A DNA stretch of 64,000 nt from Desulfurellaceae bacterium bin18 (GTDB lineage Bacteria > Desulfobacterota > Binatia > Bin18): NCBI GenBank assembly GCA_002238415.1, contig MPMI01000026.1, forward strand, positions 1 through 64,000. The letters run 5' to 3'. The notes beneath the pieces were generated by a model. That model was not told the DNA's origin. It was given only the letters and a program-made list of their open reading frames with translations, and did no database searches. Made by a program: the position numbers and the translations under genes. Shown here in pieces: positions 54,850 to 63,248 of the stretch (position 1 is the first letter of the stretch; the number at the start of each line of letters is the position of its first letter).

Positions 54850-55109
54850 TGGCCTGACTAACTTTTTCATGGAACTCCAAGTCTATGGCACGCCGCAGCA
54901 GTGCTACGACCGCATCAAACATATCTACGAACAGTCGCAATGCTGCGCCAGCGTCAATGCATTCAAGTTCGGGGGCATGCCTTTTGACGCTGGCGCAGGC
55001 CATCATGCGCCTCTTTGCCAAAGAGGTTATGCCGGAACTCCGTAAGCTTGGTGATGATCCGCTGTTTGACACAGAGGCGGCTGCTCCGCCGGCATTCATG
55101 GCAGCCTAA
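54850..55109 (+). pseudogene. Relic of an LLM-class oxidoreductase C-terminus, frameshifted
   Basis: Reading one frame gives LTNFFMELQVYGTPQQCYDR and ends after FKFGGMPFD. A second frame continues AQAIMRLFAKEVMPELRKLG and stops at 55107-55109. Together they align with the C-terminus of the intact LLM at 18099 (LQVWGTPDQCFEK, FSYGGMPYE, LFAAEVMPRLQQL). One frameshift and loss of the first three quarters mark it as a decayed copy. Confidence 0.75.
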
Positions 55110-55170
55110 ATCTCCGCTAGCTGCTGAAGCCGGAAATTCATAATAAGAACTGGAAGTCTCTAAGGACCCC

Positions 55171-55446
55171 GTGGCGAACAAACAACAAGTCTACGACGCA
55201 AACTTTCTGGCCCGTGATAAAGCGGCGGTACTCATTGGCTGTACTGCCCAAGACATTGACAATTTTGTGGAGAAGAGGCTGGTGAAAAAAGAAGGGTTGA
55301 AGGACGATCAGCGTGTGGTGTATGTCTCGCTTACAGAAAGGGGACGAAAACTCCATCAGCAGGCGGACGAAAAAATCATCGGACATAATATCCGATTGTT
55401 CCCCAAAGAATGTCAGCAGCTCATCGAGCTCCTGATGAAAATCTGA
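55171..55446 (+). CDS. MarR-like winged-helix protein, short or 5'-truncated (91 aa)
   Basis: NFVEKRLVKKEGLKDDQRVV, VSLTERGRKLHQQADEKI is the recognition-helix-to-wing stretch of MarR proteins, and LFPKECQQLIELLMKI is the C-terminal dimer helix. The start is GTG 55171. The usual first helix of about 40 residues is missing, so it may be a truncated gene following the LLM relic, or an atypical short regulator. The ferritin-like gene 45 bases downstream may be its target. Confidence 0.5.
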   Translation: MANKQQVYDANFLARDKAAVLIGCTAQDIDNFVEKRLVKKEGLKDDQRVVYVSLTERGRKLHQQADEKIIGHNIRLFPKECQQLIELLMKI

Positions 55447-55491
55447 AGCTGTTTTTTAATGGGTAATAAACATTCCCAATAGAGAGAGGAG

Positions 55492-56112
55492 ATGAATATG
55501 GCAGCAAATCACGACTTTGAGGTCAAACAACTACTCAAGGCGTATCGGAAGGGAATCATCTCAGATGAACTGTTTGAATCAGAGATGAGCGAACTTCGGA
55601 ATGACAATGGCGCGGGCGAGTACGTCTTTAACGGAAAATCATACACCAGCGAACGCGAGATGCTGGTCGCTTTTCTGGATGAATATCGCTGTGCCGAGAA
55701 CTTTGCGTCGGAATATCTGGGCGGTTGGAATGATGTGAGTATGGAGGAGTGTGTCAAAGGTGGCTTGCGTACGATTCAGCAGCGCGAAGCCTTCCATGCC
55801 CGGTTGCTGGAAGCGCGGCTGAAGGAAATCGGTGGGAGCGTGCAGTGCGCGGTGCCGACCGAACAGCGCCAAAAAGAAATGGCCGTGTACGCCGCCACAG
55901 ACAAGACGGATGCCGAAAAGCTCCAATACCTTGCCGATCAAATTCCAGATCTTCCCAAGGCGCTGAAATTTATCACTGACGTGATTGACCAGATTGAAGA
56001 TGATCAGCAGACCAAAGAGTTGCTGCGCTCAATGGTCCAAGATGAGATGTCCAGCGGCCAGTGGTTGCTGGAAGCGAACGATCTGTTGAACGGGACGAAC
56101 GCGGCTGCGTAA
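55492..56112 (+). CDS. Ferritin-like helical protein, hypothetical (206 aa)
   Basis: All-helical protein with paired E and H residues. LVAFLDEYRCAENFASEYL and IQQREAFHARLLEARL give an E-x-x-H-like first half, and the second half has LRSMVQDEMSSGQWLLEA. This pattern resembles ferritin-like or rubrerythrin-type di-iron folds, but no full set of ligands can be assigned. ATG 55492 has AGAGAGGAGATGAAT nearby (MNM start). It is between a MarR-like gene and the NIPSNAP/CMD genes. The family label is low-confidence. Confidence 0.5.
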   Translation: MNMAANHDFEVKQLLKAYRKGIISDELFESEMSELRNDNGAGEYVFNGKSYTSEREMLVAFLDEYRCAENFASEYLGGWNDVSMEECVKGGLRTIQQREAFHARLLEARLKEIGGSVQCAVPTEQRQKEMAVYAATDKTDAEKLQYLADQIPDLPKALKFITDVIDQIEDDQQTKELLRSMVQDEMSSGQWLLEANDLLNGTNAAA

Positions 56113-56141
56113 CTGAGCAGAGCAGCGAGGGGGTATGCGTC

Positions 56142-56213
56142 ACCAGCCCAGATGTGGATGATGACATCCGTGTCCAGGTTGGTGACGCGGCGTTTTGTCC
56201 GATTGGTCATTGA
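56142..56213 (+). pseudogene. Relic of a CMD/AhpD-like gene C-terminus
   Basis: The frame reads TSPDVDDDIRVQVGDAAF and ends CPIGH-stop, matching the C-terminus of the selenoprotein-type CMD gene at 56699-57271 (TDVDDDTQTQVGDVSF, CPIGH). About 23 residues remain. A second copy of the CMD gene was present upstream of the NIPSNAP gene and was deleted. Confidence 0.7.
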
Positions 56214-56346
56214 GTTTCGTGTAGCACGCGCATCGTTGCCGAACCCATCAGCAGCAGTCAGCGCAGGCCATATCCCGCCTTCCTGCCTCGCTTGACCAAC
56301 GCTTCTCTGCTGGTTACGCTCCCGGCATTCAATTCATAGAGGAGGG

Positions 56347-56655
56347 ATGCGTATGGTCTATTTGTTTGCGAGCGTGAAGCTGAAATCGGGCAGCGTCGGT
56401 CAATTTACCGAGTTGCTGCAAGGCGTGACACCCGTGCTGGGCCGGCTGGGTGGTTGGAAACTGCTGGGCAGTTATTTCAATTCGATTGGCCGGATGAACA
56501 CCGTGGTCGATGTCTGGGAGCTGCCGGATGCGAACGCGGTTCAGTCCACCCTGGACAAAGCCGCCCAAGACCCGGAATGGCAGAAATGGGTGCCGGTCAT
56601 CGAGGAAATCGTTGAGGACGAGACGCTTCAGATCCTGACCAAATTGCCGGTCTGA
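56347..56655 (+). CDS. NIPSNAP-like dimeric alpha/beta-barrel protein (102 aa)
   Basis: Starts MRMVYLFASVKLKSGSVGQF and has LLQGVTPVLGRLGGWKLLGS and a late DPEWQKWVPVIEEIVED, the NIPSNAP/ABM-like ferredoxin-fold dimer. ATG 56347 has GAGGAGGG upstream. These proteins are small, often monooxygenase-like or heme/ligand binders. It is 43 bases upstream of the CMD selenoprotein-type gene and probably in its operon. Confidence 0.8.
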   Translation: MRMVYLFASVKLKSGSVGQFTELLQGVTPVLGRLGGWKLLGSYFNSIGRMNTVVDVWELPDANAVQSTLDKAAQDPEWQKWVPVIEEIVEDETLQILTKLPV

Positions 56656-56698
56656 CCACAGGGCCGAGTACAGAACCCCCTGTTTTCCCGGAGGTCGT

Positions 56699-57271
56699 AT
56701 GTCACGTATCCCCCTTGTTGAGCCCGAACACGCCGCGCCGGAAGTCCGCGCCCTGTATGAGCGTTTTGCAGGACCCAATCTGCCGGTGCTGAATGTGATG
56801 AAGCTGTTTGGCAACCATGCCGATCTTCTGGCCGGGCTGACCGCTATTGGCTCGGCGCTGTATCATGATCCACACCTCGCGCCGCGCCACCGCGAGCTCG
56901 CCTACCTGCGCGCTTCGCAGCTCAATTCCTGTCACTACTGAGTGCCGACACATGTGATGCTCGGTCGGAGCGTCGGACTGACGGATGCGGAGATGGCGGC
57001 CATGGCGGACTGGGAAACCACACCGCTGTTTGACGCCACGGACCGCCTGGTGCTGCGTTACGCGGAGGTATTGACTCAGGAGAATCGGGTGGATGATGCC
57101 CTGTACGCGGAGCTTGAGGCGCGCTTCCCGCGTAAGGAACTGCTGGAGTTGTGCATGACCGTGGCCTTGGCCGCATTCGTCAACCGGGTGCACGCCACGT
57201 TTCGGACAGACGTGGATGATGACACCCAGACGCAGGTCGGGGACGTGTCTTTCTGTCCGATTGGCCATTAA
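56699..57271 (+). CDS. CMD/AhpD-like peroxidase with Sec (TGA) in a C-x-x-U motif (190 aa)
   Basis: One frame from ATG 56699 to TAA 57271 has a single internal TGA at 56939-56941 (codon 81). It reads RASQLNSCHY-U-VPTHVMLGRS. In the carboxymuconolactone-decarboxylase/AhpD fold this position is the second cysteine of the CxxC redox pair, so the gene gives C78-x-x-U81. AhpD-like selenoproteins with this motif are known. A 7-bp hairpin with GGUCG loop follows the TGA. The enzyme is probably a thiol/selenol peroxidase or decarboxylase-fold protein acting on peroxides. It is cotranscribed with the NIPSNAP gene. A relic of a second copy is at 56142. Confidence 0.85.
56956..56974 (+). promoter_or_regulatory. 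Candidate SECIS hairpin of the CMD selenoprotein gene
   Basis: GATGCTC (56956-56962) pairs with GAGCGTC (56968-56974), seven pairs including one G-U. The loop is GGUCG (56963-56967). The first loop G is 21 nt after the TGA. Loop and spacing fit bacterial SECIS rules and the loop starts GGUC as in the LDI-like gene. Confidence 0.75.
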
Positions 57272-57302
57272 GCGGTGGGAGCGGGTTTCACATCCGCCCC
57301 GC

Positions 57303-58349
57303 CTAATAGCCCAACGCCCGCGCGGCGCCTTCCAGGACAAAAGGGACGGACCAAGCCGTGCGCGCCAGGCGAATGTCGTCGCTCTGGCCCGAAGCGTATA
57401 AACCCGCCGCACTCATCCAGAAAGCGGCTGAGCGCAACTGATACAGCATGCCGTAGTACTGGCAGACCTTTTCGTCGATCTCGATTCCGGTGGCTTGCTC
57501 ATACTCCCGGAAAAAAGCATCCCGCTCAACGAGGTGAGACAATAACGCGCTGCCCTCACGGTTGAGGTCGGTCAGGACATAGGCCACGTCGTACATCGGG
57601 TCTCCGATGACTTGCAGCTCCCAGTCGAGCACCGCCGATATTTGATCGTTGTCGATTAACAGGTTGCCGGTTCGATAGGCACCGTGAACCAGGGTCAGGC
57701 GCTTGGTTTCCGGCGCGTTGGCCTTGAGCCAACCGATCAGGTCTATCAGGATGGGATGCGGTTCCTGCTGAGAGATTTCTACCAGCTCGCACCATTTTTG
57801 GACTTCACGCAGCGCAAAGTCGTTATCTGACTCGGGGACACCCAGGAAGGACAGACCCGCCGCTTCCCAATCAATGCTGTGCAGGCTGGCCAGCGCGGCG
57901 GTAAAACTTTTCGGCAGCGTACCGCGCGCGGCCGCCTCGGCGTAAAAGCGCCGACCGGCCGAACCCCACGGGCTGGGACAGGTCCCGGCAACTTTCTCCA
58001 TCACCAGGAAGGGTTTGCCGAGAATGCTGGTATCGCTCTCGTACCAGTACGGTTTGGGAGTGGGGAGGGGCGTGGCCTCCAGACTCCGCAGAACCTGAAA
58101 CTGCACCCCGAGATCGGAGAAATGCCGCAGCAGGGCATTGCCGGGATCGCGCCGCAGGCACAGGCCCCGTGTTTTTGAGACGCCGCCCTCGGTCCAATGC
58201 GCGTCAAACAGCCAGGTTTCATGCGACCAGCCCACGGCAATGCGCTCCATTGCTTCGAGGCGCAGGTCCGAGGCGTCCGGTAGCTGTGTCTCAATATATT
58301 GGCGGATGCGTTCCGCCATAGCCTGATCGTCAGGGGCCTGTTGTGTCAT
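57303..58349 (-). CDS. APH-like phosphotransferase-family protein, altered catalytic motif (348 aa)
   Basis: Protein-kinase-like fold of the acyl-CoA-dehydrogenase-linked phosphotransferase family. WSHETWLFDAHW is the N-lobe part, and the catalytic loop reads LVHGAYRTGNLLID where HGDYRxGN is usual, so the catalytic aspartate is alanine. The metal-binding aspartate in AVLDWELQVIGDPMYDVAYV is present. It may have lost kinase activity. Its start overlaps the stop of the DUF6285 gene by four bases (58346-58349), and the set is a three-gene operon. Confidence 0.85.
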   Translation of the reverse strand: MTQQAPDDQAMAERIRQYIETQLPDASDLRLEAMERIAVGWSHETWLFDAHWTEGGVSKTRGLCLRRDPGNALLRHFSDLGVQFQVLRSLEATPLPTPKPYWYESDTSILGKPFLVMEKVAGTCPSPWGSAGRRFYAEAAARGTLPKSFTAALASLHSIDWEAAGLSFLGVPESDNDFALREVQKWCELVEISQQEPHPILIDLIGWLKANAPETKRLTLVHGAYRTGNLLIDNDQISAVLDWELQVIGDPMYDVAYVLTDLNREGSALLSHLVERDAFFREYEQATGIEIDEKVCQYYGMLYQLRSAAFWMSAAGLYASGQSDDIRLARTAWSVPFVLEGAARALGY

Positions 58350-58777
58350 GCGGCGTACACCATCTCGCGGTCAACGCGGGCGCGCAGCCGGGTGCGCACG
58401 CGACGGATGAGGCTGTTAAAGCGCTCCTCGCCCAGTTCGGACCGGGTTGCATATAGGGTTTCAATCAGACGTGACACACTCGCCGCATCGAGGTCGTGGC
58501 GGAGCGTCCGAAGCGCCTCGGCAAGGGGCGCTGGGATGGCATTCGAGGCAGCGAGCTGGCTGAGTTCTTCGGTAAGCTCTTGCAGGTCGCGCTGACTCGC
58601 CGCGGCGTGGTCGTCGGCGAGGCGCAGTTGACCGGCAAGTTTTTGCAATACCACCGCCGCCATGAAGGCTTGCGTCTTGGGGTAGGCGGCTTCAACCGCC
58701 GGGCCGATCTCTTTTTTGAGCGTGCGGGCGATGCGTTCCAAGAGTTCGTCTGGAGCCAGTTGCACGTAGTCCGCCAT
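58346..58777 (-). CDS. DUF6285-like helical protein (143 aa)
   Basis: Short all-helical protein: ELLERIARTLKKEIGPAVEA, FMAAVVLQKLAGQLRLAD and the C-terminal RRVRTRLRARVDREMVYAA. A small helical protein with this shape regularly follows the APH-like phosphotransferase family (DUF6285). Its stop overlaps the phosphotransferase start, and its start ATG 58777 overlaps the stop of the upstream gene (TGATG), so all three are translationally coupled. A regulatory or structural partner of the phosphotransferase is likely. Confidence 0.7.
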   Translation of the reverse strand: MADYVQLAPDELLERIARTLKKEIGPAVEAAYPKTQAFMAAVVLQKLAGQLRLADDHAAASQRDLQELTEELSQLAASNAIPAPLAEALRTLRHDLDAASVSRLIETLYATRSELGEERFNSLIRRVRTRLRARVDREMVYAA

Positions 58778-59736
58778 CAGGCCCCCCCTCCGTTTGCAGG
58801 CCGAGCGGTGCGACGCATACGAGACCAACGATGCACCGGCCACATGTCCTGGTCTTCTCCATGCCCGCCCTCGCCATTGATATCCCACTGAATCAGGCTG
58901 TTGACATCGATAAAGGTGTGACGATTGATCACGATCCGACTCAATGGTGTCCCAACGGCCAACAGTTCGCGTCCCTCTGCATCCCGCGCCTGAATCTCGA
59001 CGCGGGTGATCCAGCCGTTACTCCCATCTCTCTCAACCCGGCGCTCGCCCTGCGTCAGGGGTCGCGTCCGCCCATCGCGGTGGAGAAAGCCATACGCGAC
59101 CGGATTTCGGTCTTCCTCCACGTTGGTGACGGCGAGAAAGCCGTGCTGCGCCGTGGCTACCCCGGTGACATAGGCCGCCTGACGCGGGCGGTCCTCCCGC
59201 CGCCGTCCCCAGGTGCGGTCGCGCACGGCCAGACAATCGATCGGGATCGTTTCACCGTGCAGAATGATTTCTCCGCTCACCCGTCCGATCTGATCGAAAT
59301 GGTGCGAGCGCCCAAAGGTCGAACCCGTGCTGGTCAGCGGCTCGGGCGGCATCACGCCCTCAAAACGCAGCGCGGCCTGCAAACGCGATGCATCGCTATA
59401 GCCCAGCGCATAGGACATGCACGGTTCGATCACTCGGATCGAAACCCCAGTCGGCAGGCTGATATCGTGCAGGTCTTGATCGCGCGGGAGTTCCAGGGCG
59501 GTGTAGTTTGCGGAATAGAGCACTTCCCAGGGTAGATGGGCCGAGTCGTCCCAGACCCAGGCCCCGCCCGCGACCGTGCCGATATTGGGCCGCGCCAGCG
59601 TATACAACCAGCCGCCCAGGCGCCGCTCCGGGTGAGCGAATGAAAACCAGGCCGTCTCCGTTGACCACCAGTCCCCGACCATCTCGTCAGAGTGAAAGCG
59701 GTCGTCGCGTTCAGTAAATATCCGCTGTTCCGCCAT
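58777..59736 (-). CDS. Hypothetical beta-rich protein of the APH operon, DUF7064/7065-like (319 aa)
   Basis: Begins FTERDDRFHSDEMVGDWWST, then PERRLGGWLYTLARPNIGTV and RDRTWGRRREDRPRQAAYVT, typical of the lipocalin-like protein regularly encoded with phosphotransferase and DUF6285 genes. No signal peptide and no catalytic triad seen. It is the first gene of the three-gene operon and may bind the substrate handled by the phosphotransferase. The family name is moderately sure. Confidence 0.6.
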   Translation of the reverse strand: MAEQRIFTERDDRFHSDEMVGDWWSTETAWFSFAHPERRLGGWLYTLARPNIGTVAGGAWVWDDSAHLPWEVLYSANYTALELPRDQDLHDISLPTGVSIRVIEPCMSYALGYSDASRLQAALRFEGVMPPEPLTSTGSTFGRSHHFDQIGRVSGEIILHGETIPIDCLAVRDRTWGRRREDRPRQAAYVTGVATAQHGFLAVTNVEEDRNPVAYGFLHRDGRTRPLTQGERRVERDGSNGWITRVEIQARDAEGRELLAVGTPLSRIVINRHTFIDVNSLIQWDINGEGGHGEDQDMWPVHRWSRMRRTARPANGGGA

Positions 59737-59787
59737 ACTTGTCTCTTTCTCTATTTGTCTCTTTCTCTGAGCGGAGGCAGGCGATTA

Positions 59788-60168
59788 TTATTGTACCGAG
59801 AGTGCGCTCGTATGGTTCACGATGGTGACACATTCATACGCCCGCGTGCGGATTTTACCTGCAACACTGTCGTCCGGTTGCCCTCCGAAATGATCCGTCC
59901 ACGTACCAAACGCGGTTGCATTAGGGAAGCGCTCAAGGACGATAAAGACACCCTGCTGGGAGCTGTGAAGGGGGGCGAGCAATTCATACGTCCCGCCGCC
60001 GTTGTCTTTGGCATAGGCCGCTACGTCGTCCACAATTTTTGATAATTGGTCCAGGGTACAGCCTTCCTGGAGCTTGACGGTTACCATATCGTACATGGCG
60101 GAGCGGGCGGGCAGGACATGCCCGAGCAGCAGGACGAGTCCGGCCAGGACTCCGATTATGTTTTTCAT
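59788..60168 (-). CDS. Exported antibiotic-biosynthesis-monooxygenase-like dimeric barrel protein (126 aa)
   Basis: Signal peptide IIGVLAGLVLLLGHVLPARS starts at ATG 60168, preceded by GAGGGGTA. The mature part has MYDMVTVKLQEGCTLDQLSK, then GGTYELLAPLHSSQQGVFIV and ERFPNATAFGTWTD, resembling ABM/NIPSNAP-type dimers. Secreted location by leader. No catalytic residues can be named. It lies between the APH operon and the BVMO gene. Confidence 0.6.
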   Translation of the reverse strand: MKNIIGVLAGLVLLLGHVLPARSAMYDMVTVKLQEGCTLDQLSKIVDDVAAYAKDNGGGTYELLAPLHSSQQGVFIVLERFPNATAFGTWTDHFGGQPDDSVAGKIRTRAYECVTIVNHTSALSVQ

Positions 60169-60234
60169 TACCCCTCCCGTGTCAGGCCGTGACTTCGGAT
60201 CGAGCAACAACTCTGCCCGTCACGCCGGGACGCT

Positions 60235-61833
60235 TTAGCGCAATTCGAAGCCTTCGTAGCCCTTGGCCGCAACGTCAGCGAATATCTCCCGGTAGAGCGG
60301 CACGCCGCCGGCAAATAGGAGGAAGCGGCCGCGCACGTTCTCGGGATTGGTACTGCCGAAGAACCACGAATCCTGCATCTCATTGATGAGCAGCCCTTGG
60401 GCCGAGTCATAGCAGCGTTGGGTCCAGGCGTCTTCGGCCGCGGCGGTTGTGGTCATGGTCTCGAACCCGTGCTCGCGCATATAACGGATGCAGTCGACAA
60501 TCCACTCGACGTTGCTCTCGGCACAGCGGGTGATATTGCAGAACACCGCCGGGTTGTGCGGTCCCATGATCGCCCACAGATTCGGGAAGCCCGAGAACTG
60601 CACGCCCAGGTTGGTGCGTGGCCCGTCGGACCAGTGCTCTTGCAGGCTACGCCCGTGTTGGCCACGGATATCCATCCGCAGCAGCTCGCCGGTCACGCTA
60701 TGAAAGCCGGTGGCATAAATAATCACGTCGAGTTCGTGCAAGGCACTACCGGTTGCGACTCCGGTAGGAGTGATCTTCGTGATCGGCGTTTCGCGCAGAT
60801 CAACCAGGCTGACATTGTCACGGTTGAAGGTCTCGTAGTAATTCTTCTCGCCCGGACAGCGCTTGGTGCCGAAGGTGTGCTTCGGGATCAGCTTTTTGGC
60901 CAGCACCGGATCGGTGACGCGTTCGCGAATCTTGTTGGCCAGGAACGCGGCGACCTCATCCGCGGTTTGCTGTGACATAAAGGAGTCGCTGTAATTGCCC
61001 AGCCACAGCGCGAACCCGCCGCGGTCGTACAATTCCTGATAGCGGGCCAGGCGCTCCTCTTTTGGCACGTCCAGCGCGGCGCGCGTGTCCGGTTCGTGGA
61101 TGAAGCCAGCCCAGGTACGTTTGCACAGGGCGAAAATCTCGTCCGCGTTCTTTTTGAATTCCCGTTGCTCCGCTGCGGTAATCGGGCGATTGCGGAGCGG
61201 GGTGCACCAATTCGCGGTGCGCTGAAAAACCGTCAGCTGTTCGCACTCGGGGGCGATGGTCTGAATGATCTGGACACCGGTCGGGCCGGTACCGATGATG
61301 CCGATGCGCTTGCCCGTGAAATCGACCGGTTCTTTCGGCCAGCGGGCGCTGTGCAGCGACCGTCCCGCAAAGTCTTCAACGCCCTTATAGTCCGGAAACT
61401 GGTGGGCCGACAGCAGCCCGGTAGCGCAGATCATGTAGCGCGCCCGAGCCCGCACACCGTTGTGGGTCGTAATCTCCCAGTGCTTGTCTGTTTCGTCGTA
61501 GACGACGGTCACAACGCGGGCGTTGCACTCGATGTCACGCTTCAGATCGAATTTGTCCGCAACAAAATGCAGATATCGCTCCACTTCCGGTTGGCCCGAG
61601 AAGTGCTCGCTCCACTCCCATTCGTCGATCAGTTCCTGGGAAAAGGAGTATTGGTAGGAATAGCTCTCGGAGTCGAAACGGGCGCCTGGGTAGCGATTCC
61701 AGTACCAGGTGCCGCCGATATCGGTGCCGGCCTCGAACACCCGTGCCGAGAGGCCGAGCTCGCGGAGTTTATACAGCGCATACAGGCCGGACACGCCGGC
61801 GCCGATAACAATCGCGTCATAGTGCTGGGTCAC
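60235..61833 (-). CDS. Flavin-containing Baeyer-Villiger-type monooxygenase (532 aa)
   Basis: First nucleotide fold VIGAGVSGLYALYKLREL, then ARVFEAGTDIGGTWYWNRYP and the BVMO-type fingerprint DFAGRSLHSARWP. The second fold is IGIIGTGPTGVQII. The late FHSVTGELLRMDIRGQHG is typical for cyclohexanone-type BVMOs. It inserts O from O2 next to a ketone using NADPH and FAD, making an ester or lactone. Length is standard. It is monocistronic. Confidence 0.93.
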   Translation of the reverse strand: MTQHYDAIVIGAGVSGLYALYKLRELGLSARVFEAGTDIGGTWYWNRYPGARFDSESYSYQYSFSQELIDEWEWSEHFSGQPEVERYLHFVADKFDLKRDIECNARVVTVVYDETDKHWEITTHNGVRARARYMICATGLLSAHQFPDYKGVEDFAGRSLHSARWPKEPVDFTGKRIGIIGTGPTGVQIIQTIAPECEQLTVFQRTANWCTPLRNRPITAAEQREFKKNADEIFALCKRTWAGFIHEPDTRAALDVPKEERLARYQELYDRGGFALWLGNYSDSFMSQQTADEVAAFLANKIRERVTDPVLAKKLIPKHTFGTKRCPGEKNYYETFNRDNVSLVDLRETPITKITPTGVATGSALHELDVIIYATGFHSVTGELLRMDIRGQHGRSLQEHWSDGPRTNLGVQFSGFPNLWAIMGPHNPAVFCNITRCAESNVEWIVDCIRYMREHGFETMTTTAAAEDAWTQRCYDSAQGLLINEMQDSWFFGSTNPENVRGRFLLFAGGVPLYREIFADVAAKGYEGFELR

Positions 61834-61976
61834 GATCAGAACCTCCTGTGGTCAGCGATCAGTTTGCATTGCAGCCGGTGACAGACCCGGGTGGCCCTCT
61901 CGTCCGAGCACCCTGCCCGGACCGGCCGGCTGAGAGCAGTCATCGCAAGGATGCCACCTAACCAGTTGCTCAGAGA

Positions 61977-62035
61977 CTGTCAAGTAATGGGGAAGGAGAT
62001 CAGTACGCAGGTCGGAGAGACCGGTTTCTTGACAG
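61977..62035. repeat. Inverted repeat upstream of the amidohydrolase gene
   Basis: CTGTCAAG (61977-61984) and CTTGACAG (62028-62035) are perfect inverted arms 43 bases apart. A smaller GGTC/GACC stem lies between them. It precedes ATG 62085 by 50 bases and could be an operator or a terminator of the minus-strand BVMO leader. Nothing else is seen in 61834-62084. Confidence 0.4.
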
Positions 62036-62084
62036 CCTTAGGCGCGGGGCAGTAAAGGAGAACATCACCCACAGGAGGTGCTGT

Positions 62085-63236
62085 ATGGCGACGGAAAGTC
62101 TGGGTCCGGTTGTAGATGCCGACGGGCACGTGCTGGATCCACTCGATACCTGGCAGAAGTATATCGACCCTCAATATCGAGATCGGGCCGTGCGCCTCGA
62201 ACATGACGACAACGGCTGGGAAGTCCTCATGTTCGACAATAAGCCCCTGAACGTCATTCGCGGCGCGCTGGGCGCGCTGGGTGGGGTGGGCTCGGACCCC
62301 GAAGAGGCCGAAGCCTTTTTCACCCCAGGCCAGCGTACCTATGCCGATGGCTGTCCGCCGGGCAGCTATGACCCGGTCCCGCGGCTCAGGGTCATGGACA
62401 GTGAGGGCATTGATATCTCTCTCCTCTACCCCACCGTCGGCATCGCCTGGGAGGGCTGGGTCACCGATCCGAAACTCGCTACCGCCTACACCAGGGCCTA
62501 CAACCGCTGGATCATCGATTTCTGTAGCGAGAATAAAAAGCGGCTGTATCCGGTCGCGCATATCTCCCTGATTGACCCGGCCGGCGCGGCTGACGAAGTG
62601 GTGTGGGCAAAAGAGCAGGGCTGCGTGGGGGTGTTTCTGTCGCCGGATATGGTGGCGCGCGGCTGGAAGCACTTCAACGACCCCGCCTTTGTCCGCTTCT
62701 GGGAAACCGTTCAGGACCTGGAGATGCCGGTCGGCTTTCATGTCGTCCTGCGCGACGAGCCGTCGTGGCGCGACTGGATTCAGGGCGAGGGCGATTTCGG
62801 CCTGTTCAACTTCGCCTTTCTGGCCATTGATGTCATGGCGGCCTTTACCCAGATGATTTCCCTGGGCATGTTCGAGTTATACCCGCGACTCAAGTGTACA
62901 GTCCTGGAGTGCGGCGCCAACTGGATTTCGGCGTGGCTGGACCGGATGGACCATAAATACGAACCCCTGGCGGGGCGGTCCGTGCTCAAGCTGAAACCCA
63001 GCGAGTACTTCTATCGTCAATGCCTGGTCTCGGCCGACCCCGACGAAACCCTGACCGCCCGAATTATCGAGCATATTGGAGCCGACTATTTTGTCTGGGC
63101 CTCGGACTATCCCCATATCGACTCCAACTACGGGGTGGCGGCCGAACTCAAGGAACGCCTCGCGCCCTTACCCCAAGCCGACCAGCAGAAGGTCCTGGGA
63201 ACGAACGCCCTGCGCTTCTATGGCATTACGGCCTGA
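62085..63236 (+). CDS. Amidohydrolase-2 (ACMSD-like) family protein (383 aa)
   Basis: VVDADGHVLDPLDTWQKYID carries DxDxH and PQYRDRAVRL follows; the rest of the metal site is VGFHVVLRDE, where a histidine is present, and C-terminal WASDYPHIDSNYG with the metal aspartate. Start ATG 62085 has a strong CAGGAGG. It would act on a carboxylated ring or lactone. It is the nearest relative of 22273-23430. Between the BVMO and the Rieske gene it may open or decarboxylate an oxidised intermediate. Confidence 0.9.
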   Translation: MATESLGPVVDADGHVLDPLDTWQKYIDPQYRDRAVRLEHDDNGWEVLMFDNKPLNVIRGALGALGGVGSDPEEAEAFFTPGQRTYADGCPPGSYDPVPRLRVMDSEGIDISLLYPTVGIAWEGWVTDPKLATAYTRAYNRWIIDFCSENKKRLYPVAHISLIDPAGAADEVVWAKEQGCVGVFLSPDMVARGWKHFNDPAFVRFWETVQDLEMPVGFHVVLRDEPSWRDWIQGEGDFGLFNFAFLAIDVMAAFTQMISLGMFELYPRLKCTVLECGANWISAWLDRMDHKYEPLAGRSVLKLKPSEYFYRQCLVSADPDETLTARIIEHIGADYFVWASDYPHIDSNYGVAAELKERLAPLPQADQQKVLGTNALRFYGITA

Positions 63237-63248
63237 ACGGCGGCGCCC

